A DNA stretch of 64,000 bases. Origin: Paenibacillus chitinolyticus NBRC 15660. Its GTDB lineage: Bacteria; Bacillota; Bacilli; Paenibacillales; NBRC-103111. Location of the stretch: positions 1 through 64,000 of the forward strand of contig NZ_BBJT01000003.1 of assembly GCF_000739915.1 (NCBI RefSeq). The letters are read 5' to 3'. The translations under genes and the position numbers were made by a program. Positions 17,404-25,845 of this stretch are shown here, piece by piece. The number at the start of each line of letters is the position of its first letter. Positions within the stretch are counted from its first letter, which is position 1. The notes beneath the pieces are model-generated. The model searched no databases, had not been told where the DNA came from, and was given only the letters and a program-made list of their open reading frames with translations.

Positions 17404-17436
17404 ATAAAAAAAGCAAGGGCTTTATGCCCCGCTTTC
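17404..17436 (-). terminator. Terminator after the excisionase-like gene
   Basis: GGGC-ATAAA-GCCC centred stem with flanking AGC/GCT and a T7 run on the minus strand, overlapping the gene end. Confidence 0.75.
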
Positions 17437-17634
17437 TTTGCTTTCTAACCAATTGAAAAGCGCATCTCTTGACGCTTTAATTATTCCTCTTTTTCCCAAT
17501 CGTCTTACTGGAAACGGCGGAGCCTTCAATAATTCGTAACCGGCCCTCCTACCAATGCCTAAAACCTGAATTATTTGTTCCGCTGTTAAAACTAGAGGCA
17601 GATCTGTTTTGTTAATATTAAATTTATTCTCCAT
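17422..17634 (-). CDS. Excisionase-like helix-turn-helix protein
   Basis: A 70-residue protein whose core, LTAEQIIQVLGIGRRAGYELLK then RLGKRGIIKASRDALFNWLE, is the HTH_17/MerR-like fold used by Xis proteins and by small phage regulators. GGAGAA precedes the ATG. Its position as the outermost gene of the prophage, next to the junction, suggests a recombination directionality factor, but no integrase is in the window to test that. Confidence 0.7.
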   Translation of the reverse strand: MENKFNINKTDLPLVLTAEQIIQVLGIGRRAGYELLKAPPFPVRRLGKRGIIKASRDALFNWLESKESGA

Positions 17635-17664
17635 ATGTATTCTCCTTTTTTATCAATGTTTGAT

Positions 17665-17883
17665 CTAATCATTCTTTAGCATCTTGGCACAATATATTAA
17701 ACGAGTTATTGAACCATCCCTATTATATTTGGGTTGCTCCCATTTTTGCACTACTTTAAAGCCTCTACGTTCATTATCATTAATCGCTTGATCTAACTGC
17801 GCGCTTTCGTATCTTTTCATTATTATCGGCTGCAAATATTCACCTACATTCTTGTAATATACTTCTACTTCTTTATGAAACAA
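17665..17883 (-). CDS. Small phage protein, paralogue of the gene at 18148
   Basis: A 72-residue protein without known domain. Its core matches the 54-residue protein at 18148-18312: PI-M-RY--AQL--AI-DN--RG--VV--W--PK---D. Each copy follows the 3' end of a DNA polymerase gene (here only a remnant), so both arose by one tandem duplication. Function unknown. Confidence 0.65.
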   Translation of the reverse strand: MFHKEVEVYYKNVGEYLQPIIMKRYESAQLDQAINDNERRGFKVVQKWEQPKYNRDGSITRLIYCAKMLKND

Positions 17884-18010
17884 CTAATGATCCATTCTTC
17901 GAATTGGTTTTCAATCTTACCCCATTTGCCGTCAATTTTTTTACTTTTTTGTCTCATCTCAGTTAAAGTGATCTTTATTAAGTTGCCAACTTTTGAGGCC
18001 TCCCCGCAAC
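17865..18010 (-). pseudogene. Remnant duplicate of the DNA polymerase III alpha C-terminus
   Basis: Translated on the minus strand, this stretch gives a C-terminal tail ending TEMRQKSKKIDGKWGK followed by IENQFEEWIISCFIKK. The intact polymerase at 18410 ends TEMRPKSKLVDGKWVK then SADQFDEWLVSCKIKK. Upstream of about 18010 the frame has stops and the match fades. A 50-residue frame with a TTG start and AAGGAGAG site (17959-18111) overlaps it out of frame and may be accidental. This is a decayed 3' fragment left by a tandem duplication. Confidence 0.75.
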
Positions 18011-18147
18011 CATTTAGCTGTATCTTTTAATCTCAAAAAGAAGTGCTCGGTTTTGTTTACACTTTCCTTATAGTTTTGTTCGCATATCTTACCCTCATTT
18101 TTCTTGTTCAACCGATCTCTCCTTAAATATTTTTGTATACTTTAATT

Positions 18148-18312
18148 TTATAACTTCATCATCCTTGCATAGTTGTTGTACCTCACCAATCTATCTTTAT
18201 CTAGTTTTGGATGATTCCAAATTTTAACCACATGATATCCTCTATTGATATTATCCATAATTGCTTTATTTAGTTGAGCTTCGGTATATCTACTCATTGT
18301 GATTGGACCCAT
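18148..18312 (-). CDS. 54-residue phage protein, paralogue of the gene at 17665
   Basis: MGPITMSRYTEAQLNKAI... with AGGAGAG seven bases upstream. It matches the 72-residue protein at 17665-17883 in most of its length. It lies directly downstream of the intact polymerase gene. No known domain. Confidence 0.65.
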   Translation of the reverse strand: MGPITMSRYTEAQLNKAIMDNINRGYHVVKIWNHPKLDKDRLVRYNNYARMMKL

Positions 18313-18409
18313 ATAGTCTCTCCTTTACTGTTATATGAAATTGATATTTTATTGCTTCATTGGCTTTGTATAATTGAGTATTAGCGAGCATTAAGCAGTA
18401 CTAGCGAGT

Positions 18410-21400
18410 TCATTTTTTGATTTTACAACTCACTAGCCATTCATCGAATTGGTCTGCTGATTTTACCCACTTTCCATCAACCAACTTGCTTTTTGGCCTC
18501 ATTTCAGTTTGCGATAGGTGTAAAAGGTCGCCAATTTTAAAATTATCATTACCGTTGCTGTAGAACTTCTTTTTATCTACTTTAATTTGTTTTTCAATAC
18601 CCCTCATAAGATCGTATATTGTTAATCTTGGAGTATATTTCTTATCCATATCTACAATACAATACCAGTCTATTGCATTTGGATATCTAATACCTGCATA
18701 TCCCATTAACTCTTTTTCATAAAGAACAGTTTCGTGGATTGGATATCTTTTTTCCTTAAGACTACTTCTTATCTCCGCCTCTCTTTTCTTTTTCATATTT
18801 AATCTTTTTAGTTTAGTTATATCTTTCAAAGTTTTCTTGTAAGCGTCTTTCCCTCCGACAAACTCATCATATATACTAATGAGTTCTTTGTTTTCACCAA
18901 ATTCCTTGAAAAAATTGAGTCGTATTAATATTTGTAATTGCCTTGAGTCGCACGTTGTATTCTCAAGGATATCTACCAGTAGATCACAAAAAGATTCATA
19001 TGTATTATCTCTTAATTCATAAAGTTCCTTGGCTATTTGTTCATTGAGATACTTGATTGACTTAATGCCTTTATAAATTGCATTTTCTTCTTTTGCCATC
19101 ATATATTCGCTTACAGATTTTCTAAACATAATTGGTTTAATACTTACTCCTATGCTATTTGCATATTCAGCAATTTTACCCACCTTGTCTAGATTCTCTG
19201 CAATATTCAGCATTACAGTTAGAAATTCTAAAGAATAGTAATGTCTTAAATAGCCGTTTCCATATCCAATATGACTATATGGGTTAGAGTGATTATCTGA
19301 AAACCCGTAATACTGAGCATCCAATATTACCTGTAAGAAAGGCTCAATGATTGCTTTTGAATGTTCTTCATCTTCAGAAAATTTTTCTCTCATGTTACTG
19401 ACGAACCGATCTCGAATTAATGGGATGTACTGTTCAGTTCCTTCCTTTTTCGAAAGTCCTCGACGTACAGTATCGCTTTCAGCCATAGAGTAACCACAAA
19501 AATCAACCAAGAAGTTCATGATTTGCTCTTGGCTAATTAGATAGCCATGAGTATTATTTAATGAGTTGTTGAGTTCTTTGTGTCCATGATCTTTAAAGAT
19601 ACCGGCAGCTAGACTTTCTCTATAGGACGATCCAGAAGGACGAATTGCACCGTTACCGATTGAGAAGAGCTCAATTAAACTGATTTCAGGATTAACTTCT
19701 CTAATCTTCTTTATTGTCTCTTGTTTGAACAGTTCTTTGTAATAACGGTGTGCCGATTCGCTCTCCCACTGAAATATGCCTAACCCCGAATCTTTCATGG
19801 ATTCCCATACTACCTCGTCATTCACATTCATATTGTCAGGAACCAAACGTTCAATACCTGCAAGCCTACAAGTCTCATTAATAATCTCAATGTTGTCTAA
19901 GCCGAGTATATCCAGCTTCACAAAATTGCAGCTATCCAGCTCTTTCATGTTTACTTGGCTCACAGGATACTTGCTTTCTTTTGTATAGCATAGACCAATT
20001 GAATCATCTAAGTTCACTGGTGAAACTACATATCCCGAAGGGTGGGAGCCCACACTTATGATTACTCCACTTACCAAATCTACATATTTAAATAGTTCAG
20101 GATATTTTTTTCTGTAGCTATCAGGTATACAATCTTTCTTTTCTTCATCTTTAAAGACGGCTTTTGCAGTTTCGTCAACCAATGAAGCGTCTAACTGAAG
20201 TGCGCGGCCAACCTCTCTAATTGCCCCCTTTAAAGCAACGGTGTTGAATGTGATAATTTCAGAAAAGTGAATGTTTGGAATGCTTGCTACATAATCAATA
20301 ACTTCTTGTCTTCGCGAAGGTGGAAAATCGATATCTATATCTGCAAGACTTATTCGTTCAGGATTCAAAAACCGGAAAAAATTTAATTTATGCTTTATGC
20401 TATCCATTTCGGTAATTCTCAATAAATAAGCAATTAAGCTTCCATTAACTGAGCCTCGACCATATCCTGGATAAATCTCTTTGGTATAACAGTAGTCGAT
20501 AATATTTTTCTGCAAAAGCATGTAGTCAATCGTTCCCAATTTCTTATATGTATCAAACTCTTCCCTAACTCTCTCGTAGTATCTCTTTTTCTGTTCGGAA
20601 GGCAGTTTATTAGTGCCTCTCGCGACAATCCCTTCGTTTATTTTCTCTTTAAAGACTTTTTCAGAGTCTTCGTATAGCTTTGGATATTTCGGGCTAGAGT
20701 CAAGGGTAAACTCTTCAACCATATCTGCCATTACGTTTGTGTTATGAATAGCTTCTAAATAAGCATGACGAGGAATAGCAGACTGTTCTTCAAATTTATC
20801 AACCAGTTCTTCATAACTTTTAAAAGTTAAATCAAATAAATCCTCATCGCCGTATGTTGCTCCCTTAGCTTTCATCATTATCTTTCTGGCTGCTGCATGA
20901 TCTTGGTTCAATGAGTGTGTATCAGTTCCAGCAATGAGAGGTATACCGGTTGATTTTGAAAAATCAAAAAGCCATTGATTGAATTTTATTTGTTCTGGAT
21001 GTAAGTGGTATTGAATTTCTAAAAAAACCCTATGTTTGTTTCTTGTTAAAAACTCTAAGAGTTTATTAAGCATCGCTGCGTTGTTCTTTTGTAAAGCTCT
21101 CCATAGTGGGGACGCTAGGCAGGCAGTTGTCATAATTATATTGTCTGATGTATTGATCACTTCATCTAATGACAGTCTAGGGTTAAAGTAATAATGACCA
21201 TCTTTACGATTGTTAGATAACGTTGTTAGTTTATTTAATTCTTTCACTCCATACTCATTCTTTGCAATAAGCATGTAGTGCATATTGTCTCGGATTAAAC
21301 CTTTTTCTCTATCTATGTATTCGGTGACGTAAATCTCATTGGCATGTATGTATTTCATACCGTATTTTTCGACAGTCTGTTTTTTCTTGATCCAATTCAT

Positions 21401-21559
21401 AATCGATCCGTGTTCTGAAAAGCAGAAAGAATTCATTTCTAATTCGTTTGCCACTTTTAAATACTGTTCAAACTTAGTTGTAGAATCCATTGACATACTC
21501 GTTGTCGGATTACTTAGATCGCTGTGGCAATGGTAGACCGTATAATTATCTCTCAGCAA
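18410..21559 (-). CDS. dnaE: Phage DNA polymerase III alpha subunit (DnaE/SPbeta YorL type)
   Basis: About 1,049 residues. The N-terminal PHP domain starts NYTVYHCHSDLSN and includes FCFSEHGS. The polymerase core has the catalytic Asp pair in ADIDIDFPPSRR near residue 400 and a third Asp in KLDILGLD. RYGRGSVNGSL-type and SHPSGYVV-type palm and finger motifs are present. It should copy the phage genome. I prefer the TTG at 21559 behind AAGGAGG to the ATG at 21577, which lies inside that ribosome binding site. A decayed copy of its 3' end lies just downstream. Confidence 0.93.
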   Translation of the reverse strand: MLRDNYTVYHCHSDLSNPTTSMSMDSTTKFEQYLKVANELEMNSFCFSEHGSIMNWIKKKQTVEKYGMKYIHANEIYVTEYIDREKGLIRDNMHYMLIAKNEYGVKELNKLTTLSNNRKDGHYYFNPRLSLDEVINTSDNIIMTTACLASPLWRALQKNNAAMLNKLLEFLTRNKHRVFLEIQYHLHPEQIKFNQWLFDFSKSTGIPLIAGTDTHSLNQDHAAARKIMMKAKGATYGDEDLFDLTFKSYEELVDKFEEQSAIPRHAYLEAIHNTNVMADMVEEFTLDSSPKYPKLYEDSEKVFKEKINEGIVARGTNKLPSEQKKRYYERVREEFDTYKKLGTIDYMLLQKNIIDYCYTKEIYPGYGRGSVNGSLIAYLLRITEMDSIKHKLNFFRFLNPERISLADIDIDFPPSRRQEVIDYVASIPNIHFSEIITFNTVALKGAIREVGRALQLDASLVDETAKAVFKDEEKKDCIPDSYRKKYPELFKYVDLVSGVIISVGSHPSGYVVSPVNLDDSIGLCYTKESKYPVSQVNMKELDSCNFVKLDILGLDNIEIINETCRLAGIERLVPDNMNVNDEVVWESMKDSGLGIFQWESESAHRYYKELFKQETIKKIREVNPEISLIELFSIGNGAIRPSGSSYRESLAAGIFKDHGHKELNNSLNNTHGYLISQEQIMNFLVDFCGYSMAESDTVRRGLSKKEGTEQYIPLIRDRFVSNMREKFSEDEEHSKAIIEPFLQVILDAQYYGFSDNHSNPYSHIGYGNGYLRHYYSLEFLTVMLNIAENLDKVGKIAEYANSIGVSIKPIMFRKSVSEYMMAKEENAIYKGIKSIKYLNEQIAKELYELRDNTYESFCDLLVDILENTTCDSRQLQILIRLNFFKEFGENKELISIYDEFVGGKDAYKKTLKDITKLKRLNMKKKREAEIRSSLKEKRYPIHETVLYEKELMGYAGIRYPNAIDWYCIVDMDKKYTPRLTIYDLMRGIEKQIKVDKKKFYSNGNDNFKIGDLLHLSQTEMRPKSKLVDGKWVKSADQFDEWLVSCKIKK

Positions 21560-21695
21560 TATCGCCTCCTTAATCATATATTATCACATTCTTTTATTTT
21601 ATTCAACTGAATTTCATTTGTCTGTTTCTCTAATTTAACCTTTACATTATTACCAATATATAGTACATTCAATACGGTTCAATAATCATCTCAAA

Positions 21696-21722
21696 AGCCC
21701 TGTGAAATGTACTCACAGGGCT
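21696..21722 (-). terminator. Terminator upstream of the polymerase gene
   Basis: Perfect 10-bp stem AGCCCTGTGA / TCACAGGGCT with a T4 run on the minus strand. It closes the leftward cREC-macro-UvrX operon. The 130 bases between it and the polymerase start hold no gene and probably the polymerase promoter. Confidence 0.85.
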
Positions 21723-21734
21723 CCCCTATTTCCT

Positions 21735-21752
21735 ATAAAAACATAGTTTTAT
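21735..21752. repeat. Palindrome copy 1
   Basis: Perfect. Contains the stop codon of the 54-residue gene at 21749 and precedes a terminator. Confidence 0.8.
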
Positions 21753-21913
21753 CGTCTAAATTTTTCATCGTCCTGTTGTAAAATCCTGTATTTTGCATGA
21801 TGAACTTCTCTTTTTTCATCATGATAAAACTTTGACCTGTTGTGATATCCTACCCAATATAAATGGTACATCTTTTTAATTCTAACTAATAAATCATTAT
21901 TAAAAACCTTCAA
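21749..21913 (-). CDS. 54-residue phage protein
   Basis: A basic, aromatic-rich small protein (core MYHLYWVGYHNRSKFYHDEK). The probable start is the TTG at 21913, five bases after AGGAGG and overlapping the end of the cREC gene. An internal ATG at 21871 is the alternative. Its TAA stop falls inside an ATAAAA-N6-TTTTAT repeat. No known family. Confidence 0.5.
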   Translation of the reverse strand: MKVFNNDLLVRIKKMYHLYWVGYHNRSKFYHDEKREVHHAKYRILQQDDEKFRR

Positions 21914-22271
21914 CAAAGCCTCCTGTAGCTAAGTTGTATTCGGGCATTGGTGAATTATAGACTTTAACTTCACCTGGATTATATCTATGGAGTATTTGAC
22001 GCATGTTATCGCGCCCAACAGGGTTTGATGTATGCAAGAATATTGCTTCAGGTAAAGCTGAATAATCGCCTAAAACCCACTTCTCAACCAACCACTTGCA
22101 AAAATCATACCCTGTGAGAGTATAATTTCCTTCAACCCCTCCCAAATCATGGTCTAAGGAAAGCCTGCGTATATTATTAGATTCGCAAATTGAGACAGCT
22201 TCTTCAACAGTCCTAGCGATATGGAACCCTTTAGGGCAAGGTCTCAAATCGTCCAAGAATAAATCAATCAT
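21900..22271 (-). CDS. Cyclic-phosphate-processing receiver (cREC) domain protein
   Basis: A 123-residue single-domain protein: LFLDDLRPCPKGF at the N-terminus, LSLDHDLGG in the middle, GYDFCKWL, and HTSNPVGRDNM near the end. This set is characteristic of the cREC family, receiver-like domains proposed to act on cyclic-phosphate ends or cyclic nucleotides. It sits beside a macro-domain gene in an SOS-type operon, so a role in nucleotide or RNA-end processing under damage is possible. Activity has not been shown by anything in the sequence. Confidence 0.75.
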   Translation of the reverse strand: MIDLFLDDLRPCPKGFHIARTVEEAVSICESNNIRRLSLDHDLGGVEGNYTLTGYDFCKWLVEKWVLGDYSALPEAIFLHTSNPVGRDNMRQILHRYNPGEVKVYNSPMPEYNLATGGFVEGF

Positions 22272-22285
22272 ATTTCCACCCCAAA

Positions 22286-22732
22286 TTATTCGAATTTATA
22301 TAGAGTCGCATCATAATCTATAAAAACTTCTTCAATAATTTGCTCTACTATATCCCAATCTCCACCGGCTAAACCGCAACCAATATTGTACGGTAGAGCA
22401 ATAGACTGATTCGACTTCATCGCCAAAGACTTTAATTCATTTAATGCACCACGCAATGCAATATAGTCTGTATGTCTTTTTTGAACTCCATATCCGTATT
22501 GTCCAAACAAATTAGCAATGTATTTTTCACATTGCGTTGATACAATTTGACAACGACCCAATAACTCTCCTTTGTTACCGCACGATAGTTTATATTGTTT
22601 AAAAGCTTCTGGGTAGTCGCGCTTAATTAATTTAGCTAGTCCTGCTCCCATAACCCCCATACAATTTACCTGATGACCAATAATATCCTCGTTGGCCTCC
22701 ATTAAATTACCTTGAACAATTTTTACACCCAC
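22286..22732 (-). CDS. Macro domain protein (ADP-ribose processing)
   Basis: A 148-residue macro domain. It shows IVQGNLMEANEDIIGHQVNCMGVMGAGLAK at the ligand-binding loop and PYNIGCGLAGGDW at the second loop, the arrangement of TARG1/Poa1-like de-ADP-ribosylating enzymes. Likely removes ADP-ribose or ADP-ribose phosphates. A phage copy could reverse host ADP-ribosylation defence, but that is inference. It is one base from the YolD gene. Confidence 0.88.
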   Translation of the reverse strand: MGVKIVQGNLMEANEDIIGHQVNCMGVMGAGLAKLIKRDYPEAFKQYKLSCGNKGELLGRCQIVSTQCEKYIANLFGQYGYGVQKRHTDYIALRGALNELKSLAMKSNQSIALPYNIGCGLAGGDWDIVEQIIEEVFIDYDATLYKFE

Positions 22733-22733
22733 G

Positions 22734-23078
22734 TTAACTCTCCTCTCGCAAGTCAGCTTTAATCACCTCTGCAAAATCGATAAATTCGAAGCCATCAACC
22801 AGCTCGATCTTAAAATTTTGCCTATATGGATTAATTGATGTAACAACGCCGATTAAATCCTGAAACTCATACTCCCCATATATCGTTACACATATTTCAG
22901 TTTTTCTCTTAAAGGAAATGCTGATATTCTCCATTACTATCTGCAGCTCATCTTCATGAAGCTCCGGCTTTCCCTTTAACCCAATTTCTTTTATTTGCTG
23001 GTTTATCGCCTCTTTATGTTGTGGTAACATCATACGACTACTCTCCCAACGCCCATTTCCACTTAGTTTTATGCTCAT
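22734..23078 (-). CDS. YolD-like protein
   Basis: A 114-residue protein with the YolD signature GNGRWESSRMMLPQHKEAIN and a small beta domain after it. YolD proteins are found paired with UvrX-type polymerases and are thought to assist or regulate them. It overlaps the polymerase stop by four bases (ATGA). Confidence 0.88.
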   Translation of the reverse strand: MSIKLSGNGRWESSRMMLPQHKEAINQQIKEIGLKGKPELHEDELQIVMENISISFKRKTEICVTIYGEYEFQDLIGVVTSINPYRQNFKIELVDGFEFIDFAEVIKADLREES

Positions 23079-24319
23079 CTATAATGACCTCCGATCTTAG
23101 CCGCCCTATCTTTGGCTTGACCAGCAGAAGTTACAGAGCTTGCTCTCAGAATTGCTAATTCCCCAAATTTATCTTTGATACTATCCATCACACTATCTAA
23201 TGTTCTCTTTTTTTCACAGTCATCAAACAGCGATAGCTGATAAGTGTTAGCGTCAGAAAGATCTGATAGTGATACACTTAATTTCCTGACTGGTTGCCGA
23301 TCCCAATGAGTATAAAATATCCTTTTGACAACACTGTAAATATCGCCAGAAACATTAGTAGGATCGGGCATTTTCATTTGTCTGTGGAAGCCAGTCGGAT
23401 GATCCCAGTCGGCACCCATGCAACCAACCGAAACAACAGACCCCATTAGATTCTTATTCCTAGCTCGTTTAGTCACTTCGTTCGTTATGTCCAACAAAAC
23501 GACTTCTATCTCCCAGGGTTCGCAATAGTCACGCGGAAGAGTCATTCCGTTACCAATTACCTTTTGAGACATGTGAGTGCTCGGTGTAACCGGGGAGTCA
23601 TCCATTCCATTTGCTGTCATCCAAATGAGTTGACCGTTTACTCCCCATCTTTTAGTGAGTCTAGGTAACGGTGTATTGGCAAGGTCGCCAATTGTTTTTA
23701 TACCCATTCTGAGTAGATGTTTCTCCATTCTCGATCCAATTCCCCACATATCTCTAATTGGCATATCCCATATGTATTTATAAAGTTCATTCTTACGCAA
23801 AATAAAAATTCCATCATTGTTTTTCTTGGCAATCATGTCACAGCATAGCTTTGATAACGTTTTGTTTTCTCCAATACCAGCTCTCGCATGTACACCGGTT
23901 TCGATTCTAATTTTGCGTTGAATTTCTTTAGCCATTTCTTCGGGTGTGTTAGCGAATAGATGCATTGTATTTGTGCAATCAATAAAAATTTCGTCAATAC
24001 TGTAAGGTTCAACTAGATCACTGTATTGCTGAAGTATGTTAGAAATCTGCATTGACACTGCTATGTATGTTTCCATATGAGGACGAATGACAACTAGCCC
24101 AGGACACTTTCTTAACGCATCGCCCAAGGTCTCTGCATTTTTAACACCATACTGTTTAGCTAATGGGCAAGCTGCCAATACAACCCCAGACCTTCTTGAT
24201 GGATCTCCAGCAACAACAATTGGTTTGTTTGTCAGCGTAGGATCTTTGGCTTTCTCTACGCTGGCGTAAAATGATTGCATATCGAAAAGCATTATAATGG
24301 ATTTCGTCTTAGAAGTCAT
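23075..24319 (-). CDS. uvrX: Y-family DNA polymerase, UvrX type
   Basis: A 414-residue translesion polymerase: LFDMQSFYASVE at the start of the palm, YSIDEIFID with the catalytic SIDE motif near residue 110, a helix-hairpin-helix near DMWGIGSRMEKHLLRMGI, and a little-finger domain. It copies past damaged bases. Two LexA boxes lie in its promoter, so it is SOS-induced. It starts the operon with YolD, macro and cREC genes. Start follows AAGGAGGAG. Confidence 0.93.
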   Translation of the reverse strand: MTSKTKSIIMLFDMQSFYASVEKAKDPTLTNKPIVVAGDPSRRSGVVLAACPLAKQYGVKNAETLGDALRKCPGLVVIRPHMETYIAVSMQISNILQQYSDLVEPYSIDEIFIDCTNTMHLFANTPEEMAKEIQRKIRIETGVHARAGIGENKTLSKLCCDMIAKKNNDGIFILRKNELYKYIWDMPIRDMWGIGSRMEKHLLRMGIKTIGDLANTPLPRLTKRWGVNGQLIWMTANGMDDSPVTPSTHMSQKVIGNGMTLPRDYCEPWEIEVVLLDITNEVTKRARNKNLMGSVVSVGCMGADWDHPTGFHRQMKMPDPTNVSGDIYSVVKRIFYTHWDRQPVRKLSVSLSDLSDANTYQLSLFDDCEKKRTLDSVMDSIKDKFGELAILRASSVTSAGQAKDRAAKIGGHYR

Positions 24320-24338
24320 TTTGCTCCTCCTTTATATG

Positions 24339-24352
24339 CGAACGTGCGTTTG
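24339..24352. promoter_or_regulatory. LexA (DinR) box, downstream
   Basis: CGAACGTGCGTTTG fits the Bacillus SOS consensus CGAACRNRYGTTYG. It lies between the -10 box and the uvrX start. Confidence 0.85.
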
Positions 24353-24360
24353 TATTATTC

Positions 24361-24366
24361 ATTATA
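24361..24366 (-). promoter_or_regulatory. -10 box of the uvrX promoter
   Basis: TATAAT on the minus strand directly downstream of the second LexA box; the order CGAACATGTGTTTG then TATAAT recurs at the gene starting at 44108. Confidence 0.7.
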
Positions 24367-24369
24367 CAC

Positions 24370-24383
24370 CAAACACATGTTCG
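24370..24383. promoter_or_regulatory. LexA (DinR) box, promoter core
   Basis: CAAACACATGTTCG, read on the minus strand as CGAACATGTGTTTG, an exact consensus match. It lies just upstream of the uvrX -10 box and about 100 bases upstream of the divergent small gene at 24483, so it may control both. Confidence 0.9.
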
Positions 24384-24482
24384 TTAATCAAGAGGTAATT
24401 CGTTCCTTAGAAAAAAATTTTTATTTAGGGGTTGGATTTTTTCTCTCTCATCGCTTTGTACATTGAAGGAGATGAGAATCGG

Positions 24483-24644
24483 ATGAAAAAAATAAAGCAA
24501 TTGGCATTATGGATATTAATTAACAAGGAGGGTATTGCAGACATTACCTTAGAGCTACTGAAAAATCCTGCGATTGACGAGTTTATTATGGCTGCGCTAA
24601 AATTCTTCATTTTGAAAAAATCTGCAGACAATCGAAAAAATTAA
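24483..24644 (+). CDS. 53-residue possibly SOS-controlled small protein
   Basis: MKKIKQLALWILINKEGIAD... with GAAGGAGATG upstream. It is short, with a hydrophobic centre and basic ends. It is divergent from uvrX and shares its LexA-box region, so damage induction is likely. It could be a small checkpoint or toxin-like peptide, but nothing identifies it. Confidence 0.6.
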   Translation: MKKIKQLALWILINKEGIADITLELLKNPAIDEFIMAALKFFILKKSADNRKN

Positions 24645-24693
24645 ACTTGCGAACAATGTTGACTTGAGACAACAGACAACAATATTAGAGATT

Positions 24694-24720
24694 GGAGTCC
24701 GAATGGACTCCTTTATTCTT
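24694..24720 (+). terminator. Terminator of the small gene at 24483
   Basis: GGAGTCC-GAAT-GGACTCC stem followed by TTTATTCTTTCTT. Confidence 0.8.
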
Positions 24721-24746
24721 TCTTAAAGAGTAATAAAACATGAATT

Positions 24747-24965
24747 TTATAGTCCAATTATATTTGCCGAATGCTTGTCTGTGCTCAACACTTTAACCAA
24801 ACCGCTGTCTCTCATCTCGTCCAAAACAGTCTCTGTAAACTTATACTTCATTTCATTTATTAGATAAATTTGGTTAAATAACGGTTTAATTACTCGCGGC
24901 TCTCTACCGCAGTAACATCTACTTATGAAGGCTGCAGAGGCTGGTGAAATTTTATACTCACTCAT
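24747..24965 (-). CDS. 72-residue phage protein downstream of thyA
   Basis: MSEYKISPASAAFISRCYCG..., start one base after the thyA stop and so coupled to it. It has no known family. The pattern EMKYKFTETVLDEMRDSGLV could be a winged-helix recognition region, but this is weak. Confidence 0.6.
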   Translation of the reverse strand: MSEYKISPASAAFISRCYCGREPRVIKPLFNQIYLINEMKYKFTETVLDEMRDSGLVKVLSTDKHSANIIGL

Positions 24966-24966
24966 G

Positions 24967-25779
24967 TTAAATTGCCACCGGCGCTTTAATGCCTGGATGG
25001 GGATTGTAGTCATCAAGAATAAAATCAAGCATAGAGAAATCATCAATCTTCTTAATATTACTGTTTAGATAAACTTTTGGAAGAGATTTTGGCTCTCTAG
25101 CCAGTTGTTTATTTACCTGATCTACGTGGTTGCTATATATATGTATGTCTCCTCCTGAATAAATCAACTCTCCTAATTGTAAACTACATACCTGCGCAAT
25201 CATCATAGTTAATAAGGCGTATGATGCAATATTAAAAGGTAATCCTAGAAAATAGTCTGTAGATCGCATTTGAAACATACATGACAACTTACCGTCTGCC
25301 ACGTAGAACTGGAACGCGTAGTGGCAGGGCGGAAGTGATGCAGAGTCCAACTCTCCAACATTCCAGGCGCTCACGAGATGCCTCCGTGAATCGGGGTTGC
25401 CCTTAATTTGGTTGATTACATTTGCTATCTGGTCAATAGTTCGACCATTAGGCGCTTGCCAAGTACGCCACTGAGACCCATACACTCTCCCCAGTTCTCC
25501 TGTCTCATCGTCTCCCCACTCATCCCAAATTGTTACACCGTAATTCCTACTCAACTCAAATTTATTTGTAGATCCAGACAGAAACCATAGGAGTTCGCCC
25601 AAAATCGAGCGAAAATGAACACGTTTTGTTGTAAGTAAAGGAAAGCCTTCATTCAAATCGAAGCGTAGCTGTCTAGCAAAAATAGATTTTGTTCCTGTAC
25701 CGGTACGATCATTTTTTTCAATTCCATTTACAAGAATGTCTCTTCCTAGGTTGAGATACACTTTGTCTACATTGTTCAT
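24967..25779 (-). CDS. thyA: Thymidylate synthase
   Basis: A 270-residue ThyA. It has [10 protein letters not shown] for dUMP phosphate binding, [12 protein letters not shown] with the catalytic Cys, [17 protein letters not shown] and the C-terminal PVAI tail. It makes dTMP from dUMP with methylene-tetrahydrofolate and works with the phage thymidylate kinase (56942) and ribonucleotide reductase. AAGGAGC precedes the ATG. Confidence 0.96.
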   Translation of the reverse strand: MNNVDKVYLNLGRDILVNGIEKNDRTGTGTKSIFARQLRFDLNEGFPLLTTKRVHFRSILGELLWFLSGSTNKFELSRNYGVTIWDEWGDDETGELGRVYGSQWRTWQAPNGRTIDQIANVINQIKGNPDSRRHLVSAWNVGELDSASLPPCHYAFQFYVADGKLSCMFQMRSTDYFLGLPFNIASYALLTMMIAQVCSLQLGELIYSGGDIHIYSNHVDQVNKQLAREPKSLPKVYLNSNIKKIDDFSMLDFILDDYNPHPGIKAPVAI

Positions 25780-25845
25780 TATTGTATGCTCCTTGTTAAT
25801 AAAGTTAAGACGGCAGAATTATCTATCTACCGTCTGTTATTTAAA

